Part shown: piece by piece, positions 9,264-17,701 of the stretch
How positions within the stretch are numbered: the first letter of the stretch is position 1
Layout of the letters: each line of letters starts with the position of its first letter
Assembly: GCF_014656455.1 (NCBI RefSeq)
Contig: NZ_BNCL01000016.1
Location: 1 to 64,000 of the forward strand
Direction of reading: 5' to 3'
Length of the DNA stretch: 64,000 nucleotides
Source of the DNA: Paracoccus aerius
GTDB lineage: Bacteria > Pseudomonadota > Alphaproteobacteria > Rhodobacterales > Rhodobacteraceae
Position numbers and translations under genes: made by a program
The notes under the pieces: generated by a model
Seen by the model: the letters and a program-made list of their open reading frames with translations, nothing else
Told to the model about the DNA's origin: nothing
Database searches by the model: none

Positions 9264-10189
9264 GCGCCCGGATCCGTGGCCAGGGCGCCGACGGGCAGCA
9301 CGGCGTCGATCAGGCCCGCGTCGCGCAGAAAGGCCTCGAACCGGGCATAGCGGGCGTGATCGACCGCGCCGGGGCTTTGGGAAAAGCGCGGCAGCGTGTC
9401 GGCCCAGGCCTGGCGGTTCAATTCGTCGTCCAGGTCGGGATGGGCCTCGCGGAAGACCTGCCAGGCCTTTTCGGGGTGGTTCAGGATGTAATGCGCGCCC
9501 CGTTCCATCGCGGCCACGAAGCGGGCGGTGGCGTCGGGGTCCATCGTCTGCGGATTGGCCAGCAGGATCAGTTCGTCATAGGCGGGGATGCCCTGTTCCT
9601 CGACGAACAGGCAGCGGCCCTCGGCCCCTTCCAGCCGCATCTGCGTCAATTCGAAATTGCGGAAACCGCCAAGGGTGGCGTCCACCTGGCCCGACATCAG
9701 CGCGGGCGACAGCGACCAGCCCACATTGACCAGTTCCACGTCGTCCAGCGTCAGGCCGGCGCGGTCCAGCATCGCGCCCATCAGCACCGTTTCCATGCCC
9801 GGAACGGAATAGCCGACCTTGCGGCCCTTCAGGTCGGCGATCCCCTGCACCGGCCCGTCGGCCATCACCGTCAGGCAGTTCAGCGGCGTGGCGACAAGGG
9901 TGGCGACGCGGGTCAGGGGCAGGCCCTCGTGGACCTGCAGATGCAGTTGCGGCTGATATCCCACCGCCAGATCCACCTGTCCCGAGGCCAGCATTCGCGG
10001 CGGATCCGCCGGATCGGCGGGGGCGGCGATATCGACCGTCAGACCGGCATCGGCAAAGAAGCCCAGTTCCTGCGCCACGATGATGGGCGCGTGGTCGGGG
10101 TTCACGAACCAGTCCAGCATCAGCGACAGATCCTGGGCGGCGGCGGGCCCGCCGGACAGCAGGCCAAGGGTCAGGGCAAGGGGTTTCAT
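9260..10189 (-). CDS. thiY: ThiY-like periplasmic binding protein for thiamin pyrimidine
   Basis: This 309-aa NMT1/THI5-like solute-binding protein has an N-terminal signal peptide (residues 1-18, ending AAA-QDL). The typical start of the mature domain follows: LMLDWFVNPDHAPIIVAQELGFF. The family delivers formylaminopyrimidine or HMP to the ThiX/ThiZ ABC transporter. It overlaps thiF upstream and tenA downstream by 4 bp each. The TPP riboswitch at the head of the operon would repress it when thiamin is plentiful. Confidence 0.88.
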   Translation of the reverse strand: MKPLALTLGLLSGGPAAAQDLSLMLDWFVNPDHAPIIVAQELGFFADAGLTVDIAAPADPADPPRMLASGQVDLAVGYQPQLHLQVHEGLPLTRVATLVATPLNCLTVMADGPVQGIADLKGRKVGYSVPGMETVLMGAMLDRAGLTLDDVELVNVGWSLSPALMSGQVDATLGGFRNFELTQMRLEGAEGRCLFVEEQGIPAYDELILLANPQTMDPDATARFVAAMERGAHYILNHPEKAWQVFREAHPDLDDELNRQAWADTLPRFSQSPGAVDHARYARFEAFLRDAGLIDAVLPVGALATDPGA

Positions 10190-11130
10190 GCGGGGTCTCC
10201 AAGGGCGATCAGGGCAATCTCGCCCGGCCAGTGCTGGCGCAGGCGGTCGGCGGCGGTCCAGGCGCGCAGCCCTGACCGGCAGGCCAGGACGACCCGCTGG
10301 CCCTCGGCGGGACGCAGGCCGTCGGGCTGGCGCAAGGCGTGCGGAACGAAGGGCTGCGGGGCCTCGTCGGGGCCGCGCAGATCCACGGCCAGGTCGCTGG
10401 GGCGCAGCTGGCTTGTGGCGATGAAGCGGTGGCCGGTGGCGGGTTCCGGCGCGCCGTCAAAGCGGAAGCTGGCCGGGCGCAGGCCGTCAAAGCGGATCAT
10501 CTGCCCCAGGGGCGAGGGGCGCAGCCCCAGCAGCACCGCAAGCGCCATCTGCGCCTGCAACGCGCCGATCAGCCCTGCCATCGGCCCCATCACCCCCGCC
10601 GTGGCGCAATTGCCCGCCTGCGCCGGCAGATCCGGGAACACCGCCCGGACCGAGGGCGCGGTGCCGCAAAAGCCGCCCGCGAAGCCCTCGATCCGCAGGA
10701 CGGATGCCGCGATCAGCGGGCGTTTCGCGGCCAGGCAGGCATCCGACAGGGCATAGGTCGCGGCAAAGCTGTCGGCGCAGTCCATGACCACATCGGCGGG
10801 CGCCACCAGGTCCGGCGCATTGGCCGGGTCCAGCCGCGCGACAAGTGGCGCGACGGTCGTGTCGGGGTTCAGCGCGGCCATTTCCAGGGCGGCGGCAAGC
10901 GCCTTGGGCTGGCCGATGTGTCGGCCATAGATCGGCTGGCGGTGCAGGTTGGAAACCTCGGCCCGGTCGGGATCGACAAGGGTGATGCGGCCGACGCCCG
11001 CGCCCACCAGGTATTGCAGCACAGGGATGCCCAGGGCGCCCGCGCCGACCACCAGCACATGGGCCGCGGCAAGCCGGGCCTGGCCCGCGTCCCCGATCTG
11101 CGGCAGGACGGCCTGGCGGGCATATCTCAT
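10186..11130 (-). CDS. thiF: ThiF-type adenylyltransferase with rhodanese-like tail
   Basis: The start is ATG 11130, overlapping the thiE stop (ATGA). Residues 1 to about 235 form an E1-like adenylating domain: the nucleotide loop VVGAGALGIPVL, the acidic VDPDRAEVSNL, and the C-terminal GVMGPMAGLIGALQAQ. This activates the C-terminal Gly-Gly of ThiS. Residues from about 236 to 314 resemble a rhodanese domain, with VDLRGPDEA and the candidate sulfur-carrier loop ACRSGLRAW. Fusion of ThiS activation and sulfur delivery in one chain is known in some bacteria. The usual paired CxxC zinc motifs are not obvious. It sits between thiE and thiY. Confidence 0.85.
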   Translation of the reverse strand: MRYARQAVLPQIGDAGQARLAAAHVLVVGAGALGIPVLQYLVGAGVGRITLVDPDRAEVSNLHRQPIYGRHIGQPKALAAALEMAALNPDTTVAPLVARLDPANAPDLVAPADVVMDCADSFAATYALSDACLAAKRPLIAASVLRIEGFAGGFCGTAPSVRAVFPDLPAQAGNCATAGVMGPMAGLIGALQAQMALAVLLGLRPSPLGQMIRFDGLRPASFRFDGAPEPATGHRFIATSQLRPSDLAVDLRGPDEAPQPFVPHALRQPDGLRPAEGQRVVLACRSGLRAWTAADRLRQHWPGEIALIALGDPA

Positions 11131-11720
11131 GCGATGTCCAGCCATTCGCGGACCCGCGCGTCGGGGTCGGGGTTCAGGGTGATGTCGGTCACGGCGGCCA
11201 CCACGTCCGCGCCTGCCGCGATGGCCATCCGGGCGCGATCCGGCGTCAGCCCGCCGATGGCGCAAAGCGGCAGGTCCCCGATCCGCGCCTTCCACCGGGT
11301 CAGCTTCTCGACGCCTTGGCTGTGCCATTTCATCTGCTTCAGGATCGTCGGCCAGACCGGCCCAAGCGCCACGTAATCGGGGCGGCAGTCCAGGGCGCGG
11401 TCCAGTTCAGCCTCGTCATGGGTCGAGATCCCCATCCGCAGCCCGGCGGCGCGGATCGCGGGCAGGTCGGCCCCGTCCAGATCCTCTTGCCCCAGGTGGA
11501 CGAAGTCGCAGCCCAGGTCGATCGCCAGCCGCCAGTGGTCGTTGACGACCAGGATCGCGCCGTGCTTGCGGCACAGGTCCCGGGCGCGGGCGATCTGGTC
11601 GCGCAGGTCGCCTTCGGGCCGGTCCTTGGCGCGAAGCTGAACCAGCCTGACGCCCAGCGGAAGGACCCGGGCGATCCAGTCGGCGCTGTCCAGCACGGGA
11701 TAGAAGCGCGGCAGCGTCAC
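11127..11720 (-). CDS. thiE: Thiamin-phosphate synthase
   Basis: The 197-aa TIM-barrel enzyme joins HMP-diphosphate and the thiazole carboxylate phosphate to form thiamin phosphate. Diagnostic segments are [10 protein letters not shown] near the N-terminus, [20 protein letters not shown] in the middle, and [15 protein letters not shown] and [10 protein letters not shown] segments. The C-terminal phosphate-binding [10 protein letters not shown] is intact. It is slightly shorter than the roughly 210-aa family norm but complete. It overlaps thiG upstream and thiF downstream by 4 bp, so the operon is coupled. Confidence 0.9.
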   Translation of the reverse strand: MTLPRFYPVLDSADWIARVLPLGVRLVQLRAKDRPEGDLRDQIARARDLCRKHGAILVVNDHWRLAIDLGCDFVHLGQEDLDGADLPAIRAAGLRMGISTHDEAELDRALDCRPDYVALGPVWPTILKQMKWHSQGVEKLTRWKARIGDLPLCAIGGLTPDRARMAIAAGADVVAAVTDITLNPDPDARVREWLDIA

Positions 11721-12478
11721 AGGAAGGCCCTTCCGATCACGGGGGTCGAGGGGACGGCCATGTCGGTCCGCTCCATCGGGTCGGCCAGGCAGGCTTCGCG
11801 CCCGGCGCGGATGGCGGCGGCCATGGCACCGGCCATCGCGGCGGGATCGCCTGCGCGGGCCACGGCGCTGTTCAGCAGCACCGCGTCAAAGCCCATCTCC
11901 ATCGCCGCGGCGGCATGGCTGGGCAGGCCTATGCCCGCATCGACGACCAGGGCCACGTCGGGAAATGCCGCCCGCAGCGCCCGCAGCCCGTGCGGGTTGT
12001 TCAGCCCCAGGCCCGACCCGATGGGCGCGCCCCAGGGCATCAGCACTTGGCAGCCCGCCTCCAGCAGGCGTTCGCAGACCACCAGATCCTCGGTGCAATA
12101 GGGAAAGACCTTGAAGCCCTCGGCGGACAGGATCCGCGCGGCCTCGACCAGGCCGAAGAGATCGGGCTGCAATGTGTCGGTGTTGCCGACCACCTCCAGC
12201 TTGATCCAGTCGGTGCCGAAGACCTCGCGGGCCATCCGAGCGGTCGTCACGGCCTCGCGCGCGGTGTGGCAGCCTGCGGTGTTGGGCAGCAGGGTCACGC
12301 CCAGCGACTGGATCAGCGCCCAGAAATCCTGCCCGCCGCCGCTTTCGCGGCGCAGCGACACGGTGGCCACGCCCGCGCCCGACCGGGCGAAGGCGTCGGC
12401 CAGCACCTTGGGCGAGGGATATCCCGCCGTGCCCAGCATCAGCGCGCTGTCGACGGTGGTGCCGTAGAAGACGGGCAT
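11717..12478 (-). CDS. thiG: Thiazole synthase
   Basis: ThiG makes the thiazole ring of thiamin from deoxyxylulose phosphate, dehydroglycine (from ThiO or ThiH) and ThiS-thiocarboxylate. The 253-aa chain has the family hallmarks [14 protein letters not shown] near residue 40, [41 protein letters not shown], and the C-terminal phosphate site [16 protein letters not shown] with [12 protein letters not shown]. It starts 4 bp after the thiS stop and overlaps thiE by 4 bp. With ThiO next door, the glycine oxidase route is used here. Confidence 0.95.
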   Translation of the reverse strand: MPVFYGTTVDSALMLGTAGYPSPKVLADAFARSGAGVATVSLRRESGGGQDFWALIQSLGVTLLPNTAGCHTAREAVTTARMAREVFGTDWIKLEVVGNTDTLQPDLFGLVEAARILSAEGFKVFPYCTEDLVVCERLLEAGCQVLMPWGAPIGSGLGLNNPHGLRALRAAFPDVALVVDAGIGLPSHAAAAMEMGFDAVLLNSAVARAGDPAAMAGAMAAAIRAGREACLADPMERTDMAVPSTPVIGRAFL

Positions 12479-12481
12479 CGG

Positions 12482-12676
12482 TCAGCCCCCCTGCATGGGC
12501 GCAAGCGCCTCGATCGCGTCGCCGTCGCGGAGGGGCGTGGTTTCGCGCAAGGTGGCGGGGACGAAGCTGCCGTTCAGCGCGGTGGCGATGCGGCCGGTCA
12601 GGCCGGCCTCGGCCAAGGCTTGGGCCAGGGTGGCGGCGCTGCTGTCCTGCGGGGTGCCGTTAATCGTGATCCGCAT
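12482..12676 (-). CDS. thiS: ThiS sulfur-carrier protein
   Basis: The small ubiquitin-like protein (64 aa) begins with MRITINGTPQDS and ends in Gly-Gly (PMQGG), the residues adenylated by ThiF and converted to thiocarboxylate. The N-terminus overlaps the thiO coding end by 17 bp. Size and position between thiO and thiG are standard for an aerobic thiazole-synthesis operon. Confidence 0.93.
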   Translation of the reverse strand: MRITINGTPQDSSAATLAQALAEAGLTGRIATALNGSFVPATLRETTPLRDGDAIEALAPMQGG

Positions 12677-13607
12677 CCATGAACTCCGGTCTGGTCTGGT
12701 GTTGAAGGTGATCGGCCACCATGCGCGCCACAGCCGGGGCCAGCAGGAAGCCGTGGCGGTAAAGGCCGTTGGCGTGGATGACGCCCCCCGCGCGGCGGAT
12801 GCGCGGCAGGTTGTCGGGAAAGGCCGGGCGGGCGTCGGCGCCCAGTTCCAGCACCTCGGCCTCGGCCAGGGCGGGATGCAGGGCGAAACCCGCCGACAGC
12901 AGTTCCAGCACCGCCCGCGCCGTGGGCGGGCCGCGCCGGTCGCTTTCCAGCATGGTCGCGCCCAGCATGAAGACCCCGTCGCCGCGCGGGACCACGTAAA
13001 GCGGCATCCGGGGATGCAGCAGGCGGACGGGGCGTGACAGCGCGATCTCGGGGCAGCGGATCAGGACCATCTCTCCGCGCACGCCGCGCAGGTCGCGCAG
13101 CGCGTCGCGGGCGGACAGGCCCCGGCAGTCGATGACCTGACCCGCGACGCTGTCGGTCCGCCCCAGACGGTCGGACAGGATTGCCAGGGCCCGGCGCGGG
13201 TCCAGATGCGCCTCGTCCGCGAAGAACAGCGCGCGGGCGAAGCGGCCCGCAAGGTCGGGCTCAAGCGCGGCGATGCCTTCGGCGTCCAGCATCCGGTGGC
13301 CCCGGCTGCGCCGGGCAAAGCGGTCAAGCGCCGCCGCATCGCGCGACAGGCTGACGACCAGCGTGCCGTTGCGCGCGACCGGAACCCCCTGGGCCTGCCA
13401 CCAGTCGGCGGCACCCAGGCCGTGGCGGGTGACGGCTTCCTCGGCGCTTTCGCCCTCGCACCAGGGGGCCAGCATCCCGCCCGCCCACCAGGAACAGGCC
13501 CGCGGGCCGGGGCCTTCGTCGCGCACCGCCACGGGGATGCCGCGCCCTTGCAGTTCCGTGGCGACGCAAAGGCCCATCACGCCCCCGCCGATGACCGTGA
13601 CGCTCAT
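12660..13607 (-). CDS. thiO: Glycine oxidase
   Basis: The 315-aa FAD-dependent DAO-family enzyme oxidises glycine to dehydroglycine for the thiazole ring. The FAD-binding Rossmann motif VIGGGVMGLCVATEL occupies residues 5-19. The body shows DAO features such as SWWAGGMLAPWCEGE and the late FMLGATMLESDRRGP. The C-terminal flavin-contact segment NGLYRHGFLLAPAVARMVAD is present. The start overlaps the thiD stop by 4 bp, and the end overlaps thiS. ThiO replaces the oxygen-sensitive ThiH, fitting an aerobic organism. Confidence 0.92.
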   Translation of the reverse strand: MSVTVIGGGVMGLCVATELQGRGIPVAVRDEGPGPRACSWWAGGMLAPWCEGESAEEAVTRHGLGAADWWQAQGVPVARNGTLVVSLSRDAAALDRFARRSRGHRMLDAEGIAALEPDLAGRFARALFFADEAHLDPRRALAILSDRLGRTDSVAGQVIDCRGLSARDALRDLRGVRGEMVLIRCPEIALSRPVRLLHPRMPLYVVPRGDGVFMLGATMLESDRRGPPTARAVLELLSAGFALHPALAEAEVLELGADARPAFPDNLPRIRRAGGVIHANGLYRHGFLLAPAVARMVADHLQHQTRPEFMDADHD

Positions 13608-14422
13608 GCGGCGGCCCCCGCGCGGCGGGGCCAGAGCGCGTGGAAATGATGCACCGGCCCGTTGCCCCCGCCGATCGCCAGATCGTCCGCGGCCCGGATG
13701 GCCCCGTGCAGCCAGCCATGCGCCCGGCCCACGGCATCCGCCACGGGCAGCCCCTGAGCCAGCCCCGCCGCGATGGCCGATGACAGGGTGCAGCCCGTCC
13801 CATGCGTGTTCCGCGTGCCGATCCGGGGCGCGGTGAAGCGGGCGGAGCCGCCGGGGCCGATCAGGATGTCGGTGCAGTGCGGGCCGCCGGCGTGACCCCC
13901 CTTCATCAGCACGTGCTGCGGTCCAAGCGCCCGCAGGGCCATGCCCTGCACCAGTGCCGCGGCCTCGGTCTCGGCTGGCTGGTCGCCCAGCAGCCGCGCG
14001 GCCTCGGGCAGGTTGGGGGTCAGGACATGGGCCAGGGGCAGCAGGTCGCGGACAAGGGCGGCGATGGATGCTTGGCTGGCCAGCACGTCGCCCGACTTGG
14101 CGATCATCACCGGGTCCAGCACGATGGGGACGGCGCAGCCGCGCAAGGCGTCCGCCACGGCGCGGGTCGCCTCGGGCGATCCGACCATGCCGATCTTGAC
14201 GGCATGGACCGCGATGTCGTCCAGGACGGCCCGGATCTGCGCGGCGATCAGGTCGGGCGGCAGCGGGTGGACGGCCGTCACCGCGCGGGTGTTCTGCGCC
14301 GTCACCGCCGTGACGACGCTGGCGCCATAGCAGCCAAGGGCCGAGACGGTCTTCAGATCCGCCTGGAGGCCTGCGCCCCCGCCGCTGTCGGATCCGGCGA
14401 TGGTCAAGACGGTCGGTGTCAT
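13604..14422 (-). CDS. thiD: HMP/HMP-phosphate kinase
   Basis: The ribokinase-fold enzyme phosphorylates hydroxymethylpyrimidine to HMP-diphosphate. ATG 14422 was chosen because MTPTVLTIAGSDSGGGAGLQ is the canonical ThiD N-terminus and GGAAGGGGG lies just upstream; the open frame further 5' runs through the riboswitch. Substrate and ATP motifs are VVTAVTAQNT, IVLDPVMIAKSGD and, near the C-terminus, NTHGTGCTLSSAIAA, which holds the catalytic Asp-equivalent loop. It is the first gene of the nine-gene thi operon. No thiC lies in the window, so HMP comes from elsewhere or from salvage. Confidence 0.93.
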   Translation of the reverse strand: MTPTVLTIAGSDSGGGAGLQADLKTVSALGCYGASVVTAVTAQNTRAVTAVHPLPPDLIAAQIRAVLDDIAVHAVKIGMVGSPEATRAVADALRGCAVPIVLDPVMIAKSGDVLASQASIAALVRDLLPLAHVLTPNLPEAARLLGDQPAETEAAALVQGMALRALGPQHVLMKGGHAGGPHCTDILIGPGGSARFTAPRIGTRNTHGTGCTLSSAIAAGLAQGLPVADAVGRAHGWLHGAIRAADDLAIGGGNGPVHHFHALWPRRAGAAA

Positions 14423-14507
14423 ATGCCCCCTTCCTTGTTCCGCGTGGCGGGTCATGGACAGGGGGTGGGACGGCAGACGACGTGCGGCAACGGGCGGCAC
14501 TGCCTGC

Positions 14508-14603
14508 CTATCCGTTCCCTCCGCCGGCATGACCCGGATCAGGTTCGATGGGTCGGTGCGCAATGCACCTCTCAGCCCCGCGACGGGACGCCCCAACGGA
14601 TAG
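14508..14603 (-). promoter_or_regulatory. TPP riboswitch (THI element)
   Basis: On the minus strand a perfect 9-bp P1 helix is formed by CTATCCGTT (14595-14603) and AACGGATAG (14508-14516). It encloses the two conserved THI-box sequences: GGGGCTGAGA (14570-14579) and CCTGATCCGGGTCAT (14529-14543). It lies 85 nt before thiD. Downstream, CCCCCT (14460-14465) can pair with AGGGGG (14426-14431) of the thiD ribosome binding site, so control is probably at translation initiation. That last point is inference. Confidence 0.95.
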
Positions 14604-14767
14604 TGTTGCCCGCAGGCTAGCCGCCCCCAGGGCGAAGGTCCAGAGGGGTCTTGCATCCCCTTTTTGCAACGCAGGCGTGAAACATCTGACCGATCCACGC
14701 GTTGGCGAAGATATGGTTTCGCTGCCCGGCCTCTCGGACCAGCCCGCTTTCACCGAAAGGAAACGCC

Positions 14768-15199
14768 GTGGTCGCCCTTGACGCAGACCTGCCGCGCAGG
14801 TCGCTGCACCCGCTTCACGCCATCCTGCTGTCCTTCCCGTTCCCGCTGTTCCTGGGAACGCTGGCCAGCGACATCGCCTATGCCCGCAGCTTCCAGATCC
14901 AGTGGTCGAACTTCGCCCAATGGCTGAACGCAGGCGGGCTGCTGGTCGGCGGCTTTGTCCTGCTGTGGGCGCTGATCGCGCTGTTCCCGCGCGCCAACCG
15001 GGGCGACCGGAAACGGCTGGTCTATTTCGTCCTGGTCCTGGCCATGTGGGTCCTGGGCTTCGTCAACGCCCTGGCCCATTCCAAGGACGCCTGGGCCATC
15101 ATGCCCGAGGCCCTGTGGCTGTCCGGCGTTTCCGCCCTGCTGGCGCTTCTGGCGTCCTGGGTGGGTTTCAGCGGTTTTCACAGCAAGAGGTGGGCATGA
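14768..15199 (+). CDS. DUF2231-type membrane protein, 143 aa
   Basis: The GTG at 14768 was preferred to an ATG 22 codons upstream because AAAGGA lies at the right distance and the resulting N-terminus (LHPLHAILLSFPFPLF) matches this family. Four hydrophobic segments are visible: about residues 22-36, 50-70, 82-100 and 112-130. The family is a small inner-membrane protein of unknown biochemical role, often beside haem or redox proteins. Its stop overlaps the start of the PQQ sugar dehydrogenase gene (ATGA), so the two are coupled. Confidence 0.75.
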   Translation: MVALDADLPRRSLHPLHAILLSFPFPLFLGTLASDIAYARSFQIQWSNFAQWLNAGGLLVGGFVLLWALIALFPRANRGDRKRLVYFVLVLAMWVLGFVNALAHSKDAWAIMPEALWLSGVSALLALLASWVGFSGFHSKRWA

Positions 15200-16482
15200 T
15201 GCACGGTATCCTGATGATCTCGGCCCTGGCGGCGCTGCCGCTGTCGGCCACGGCGCAAGAGGTTGTGACCCAAGGCACCGAGGTCCGCCTGCCCGAGCCC
15301 CGGCGCGGGCTTCTGCCCGACATGGTGATCCCGCGCCCCGCGATGTGGGGCGACGACCTGCCCACCGTGCCCGAGGGTTATACGATCACGCCCATCGCCA
15401 CCGACCTGGCGATCCCGCGCCAGACGCTGGTCCTGCCCAACGGCGACATCCTGGTGGCCGAGGGCAAGGGACAGGGCGCGCCTGCCCTGCGGCCCAAGGA
15501 CATCATCGCGGGCTTCATCAAGGCGCTTGGCAAAAGCCCGGTCAGCGGCGGCAACCGCCTGACCCTGCTGCGCGACGCCGATGGCGACGGTGCCTACGAG
15601 ATGCAGGGGGTTTTTGCCGATGGGCTGAACTCGCCCTATGGCCTGGCGCAGATCGGGAACTTCATCTACGTGGCCAACCAGGACGCCGTGGTCCGCTTCG
15701 ACTATACCGAGGGGCAGACCCAGGCCAGCGGCCCGCCCGTGACGCTGACCGACCTGCCCAAGGCGATCAACCACCACTGGACCAAGGCCATGACCGCCAG
15801 TGCCGACGGGCGGTTCCTGTATGTGGGCATCGGGTCCAACAGCAACATCACCGAACGGGGCATGGAGGCCGAGGAAGACCGCGCGATGATCTGGCAGATC
15901 GATGCCCAGACCGGCGCGCACCGCCCCTATGCCACCGGCCTGCGCAACCCGACCGCCCTGGCGATCCAGCCCGGAAGCGGCCAGCTTTGGTCCGTGGTCA
16001 ACGAACGCGACGAGATCGGGCCGGATCTGGTCCCCGACTATCTGACAGCGGTGCAGGAAGGCGGCTTCTATGGCTGGCCCTTCAGCTATTGGGGCCAGAC
16101 CGTCGATCCGCGCGCGCAGCCGCAGAACCCGGGCCTGGTGGCCGAGGCCATCACCCCCGATTACGCGCTTGGCGCCCATGTGGCGGCGCTTGGGGTCGCC
16201 TTTTCCGACCCGGTGATGGGCGGGGCCTTCGCCGAGGGTGCCTTCGTGGGGATGCACGGAAGCTGGAACCGCAGCGACCCCGTGGGCTACAAGGTGGTCT
16301 TCGTGCCCTTCAGGGACGGCCGCCCGGCGGGCGATCCCGTGGACTTCGTGTCGGGCTTTCTGGTCGATGCCGGCAACACGCGGGGCCGCCCGGTGGGTGT
16401 GACGCTGGATCCGCGCGGCGCGCTGATCGTGGCGGACGACCTGTCGAACACGGTCTGGCGGATCACGCCCGACCAGCCCTAG
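15196..16482 (+). CDS. PQQ-dependent sugar dehydrogenase (soluble aldose dehydrogenase)
   Basis: A 428-aa periplasmic enzyme with a signal peptide (residues 1-19, ending ATA-QE). It belongs to the six-bladed beta-propeller Asd/YliI-type family, which oxidises aldose sugars with PQQ and calcium. Repeated propeller strands are seen as PNGDILVAEGKG, SPYGLAQIGNFIYVAN, NHHWTKAMTASADGRFLYVGIG, GLRNPTALAIQP and FVGMHGSWNR. The His in INHHWTK is a likely catalytic or PQQ contact. Two adjacent ATGs (15196 and 15199) are possible starts; the first overlaps the upstream stop. No PQQ synthesis genes are in the window. Confidence 0.85.
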   Translation: MMHGILMISALAALPLSATAQEVVTQGTEVRLPEPRRGLLPDMVIPRPAMWGDDLPTVPEGYTITPIATDLAIPRQTLVLPNGDILVAEGKGQGAPALRPKDIIAGFIKALGKSPVSGGNRLTLLRDADGDGAYEMQGVFADGLNSPYGLAQIGNFIYVANQDAVVRFDYTEGQTQASGPPVTLTDLPKAINHHWTKAMTASADGRFLYVGIGSNSNITERGMEAEEDRAMIWQIDAQTGAHRPYATGLRNPTALAIQPGSGQLWSVVNERDEIGPDLVPDYLTAVQEGGFYGWPFSYWGQTVDPRAQPQNPGLVAEAITPDYALGAHVAALGVAFSDPVMGGAFAEGAFVGMHGSWNRSDPVGYKVVFVPFRDGRPAGDPVDFVSGFLVDAGNTRGRPVGVTLDPRGALIVADDLSNTVWRITPDQP

Positions 16483-16488
16483 ATCGGC

Positions 16489-16515
16489 AAAGGCCCCGCC
16501 GATGGCAGGGCCTTT
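16489..16515. terminator. Bidirectional terminator
   Basis: Stem AAAGGCCC (16489-16496) pairs with GGGCCTTT (16508-16515) over an 11-nt loop. Its A/T-flanked arms suit termination of both converging genes, the PQQ dehydrogenase and the choice-of-anchor A protein. Confidence 0.75.
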
Positions 16516-16536
16516 CTGCATCCGTGAAGCCGTGGC

Positions 16537-17517
16537 TCAGGCCCGCTTGCGGCGGTGCGCCCAGGCCAGCAGGCCGAAGCCCGACAGCAGCAGCGGCATT
16601 CCGGCGGGCAGAGGAACGGGGGCAGGCTGCCGATCCTCGTCCCCCGGCAGGCGGCCTTCGTCCAGTCCGGTGAAGTGCAACTCGCTAAGGCCGTGGAAGC
16701 GGTCGGCGAAGACGCTGCCCTCGATATTGCCGCTGGTGGTCTGGACGCGGCTGCCATCGGCCAGGATCGCGCCGGCCGCGAACATGGCGTCGAAGATCAC
16801 GTCGTCAAAGCCGATGAAGTTCCAGACGACCTTGCTGGCCGTCTTGCGATCCTGCGCCTTGAAGGTCGATCCCAGCCGGAAGGTCTTGTCGGCCTGGGTG
16901 GCGCGGACGTTCACCACGACCCAGTCCACGTCCTTGCCCAGGTCAAAGCGAAAGTCGCGGTCGGCGCGGATGTCGGCCTCGGTCAGGGACAGGACGCCGA
17001 TGCCGTCTGCCACGCCCGAGATAGAATAGGTGTTGGTCCGGTCATGGACCGACCCCTGCCGCACGACGCCGCTTGACGAAGCCGCCATCGAACCCAGCGT
17101 CGCGGCATAGTTGGACAGCGTCTGGACATAGCCGGCCGGGGCCGAGCCTTCGGCATAGGCGGATTTCGATCCGCCGCCGTTCATGTTCAGCTTGTCCAGC
17201 CCCTGGCCGGCCGCAGCGCTTCCGCCATTGTTGACATGGACCTGCGACTCCACCCGGCCCTTGACGATGAAGTCGTCGTGGTCCGAGGCATCGCCCTTGC
17301 CCTTCATATAGACGACGCTGCCGGCCTGGACCTTGTAGTCGCCGCCCACAAGCGCGCGGCCATCGACATGGAAACCGGAACTGCCGGTCACGTCACCCTT
17401 GGTGACCAGGTTGAACTGGCGCAGCAGGTCGGTCGCGCCCAGCGTCGCGGCCTCGCCCGCTGAAACCGCCCCAAGAATGCAGCCGACAGATGCAGCAGCG
17501 AAAAAGCCAAGACGCAT
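16537..17517 (-). CDS. Choice-of-anchor A protein with VPLPA sorting tail
   Basis: A 326-aa secreted protein. The signal peptide runs about residues 1-23 (ending SAGEA-A). The body is the choice-of-anchor A domain, a beta-rich extracellular module: LRQFNLVTKGDV, then GRALVGGDYKV, then a late WNFIGFDDVIFD. The C-terminus has VPLPA, a hydrophobic helix and the basic end RRKRA, as in the protein at 2377. This implies exosortase processing and surface or matrix location. Start ATG 17517 gives a compact signal peptide; ATG 17538, seven codons upstream, is an equal alternative, and neither has a strong ribosome binding site. Confidence 0.82.
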   Translation of the reverse strand: MRLGFFAAASVGCILGAVSAGEAATLGATDLLRQFNLVTKGDVTGSSGFHVDGRALVGGDYKVQAGSVVYMKGKGDASDHDDFIVKGRVESQVHVNNGGSAAAGQGLDKLNMNGGGSKSAYAEGSAPAGYVQTLSNYAATLGSMAASSSGVVRQGSVHDRTNTYSISGVADGIGVLSLTEADIRADRDFRFDLGKDVDWVVVNVRATQADKTFRLGSTFKAQDRKTASKVVWNFIGFDDVIFDAMFAAGAILADGSRVQTTSGNIEGSVFADRFHGLSELHFTGLDEGRLPGDEDRQPAPVPLPAGMPLLLSGFGLLAWAHRRKRA

Positions 17518-17701
17518 GATGGAAAAAACCCGAACCATGAAAACCACGATTTGCCTGCTATCCCACAGGCAGGGTCCAGACAATTTGGCTAAATGGACAG
17601 TGACCCGAAAGCCACGCAACCCCCGCCCGCCGCTGGAGATTTCCACCGCATCCGCGGCCCGGCCATGCTAGGGATGGACCGCCGGCCGAAAGGAAACCGT
17701 C

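Noticed and set aside
14423..14698. N-terminal extension of thiD up to 14698
   Set aside because: It would translate through the TPP riboswitch. The canonical ThiD start and a good ribosome binding site are at 14422.
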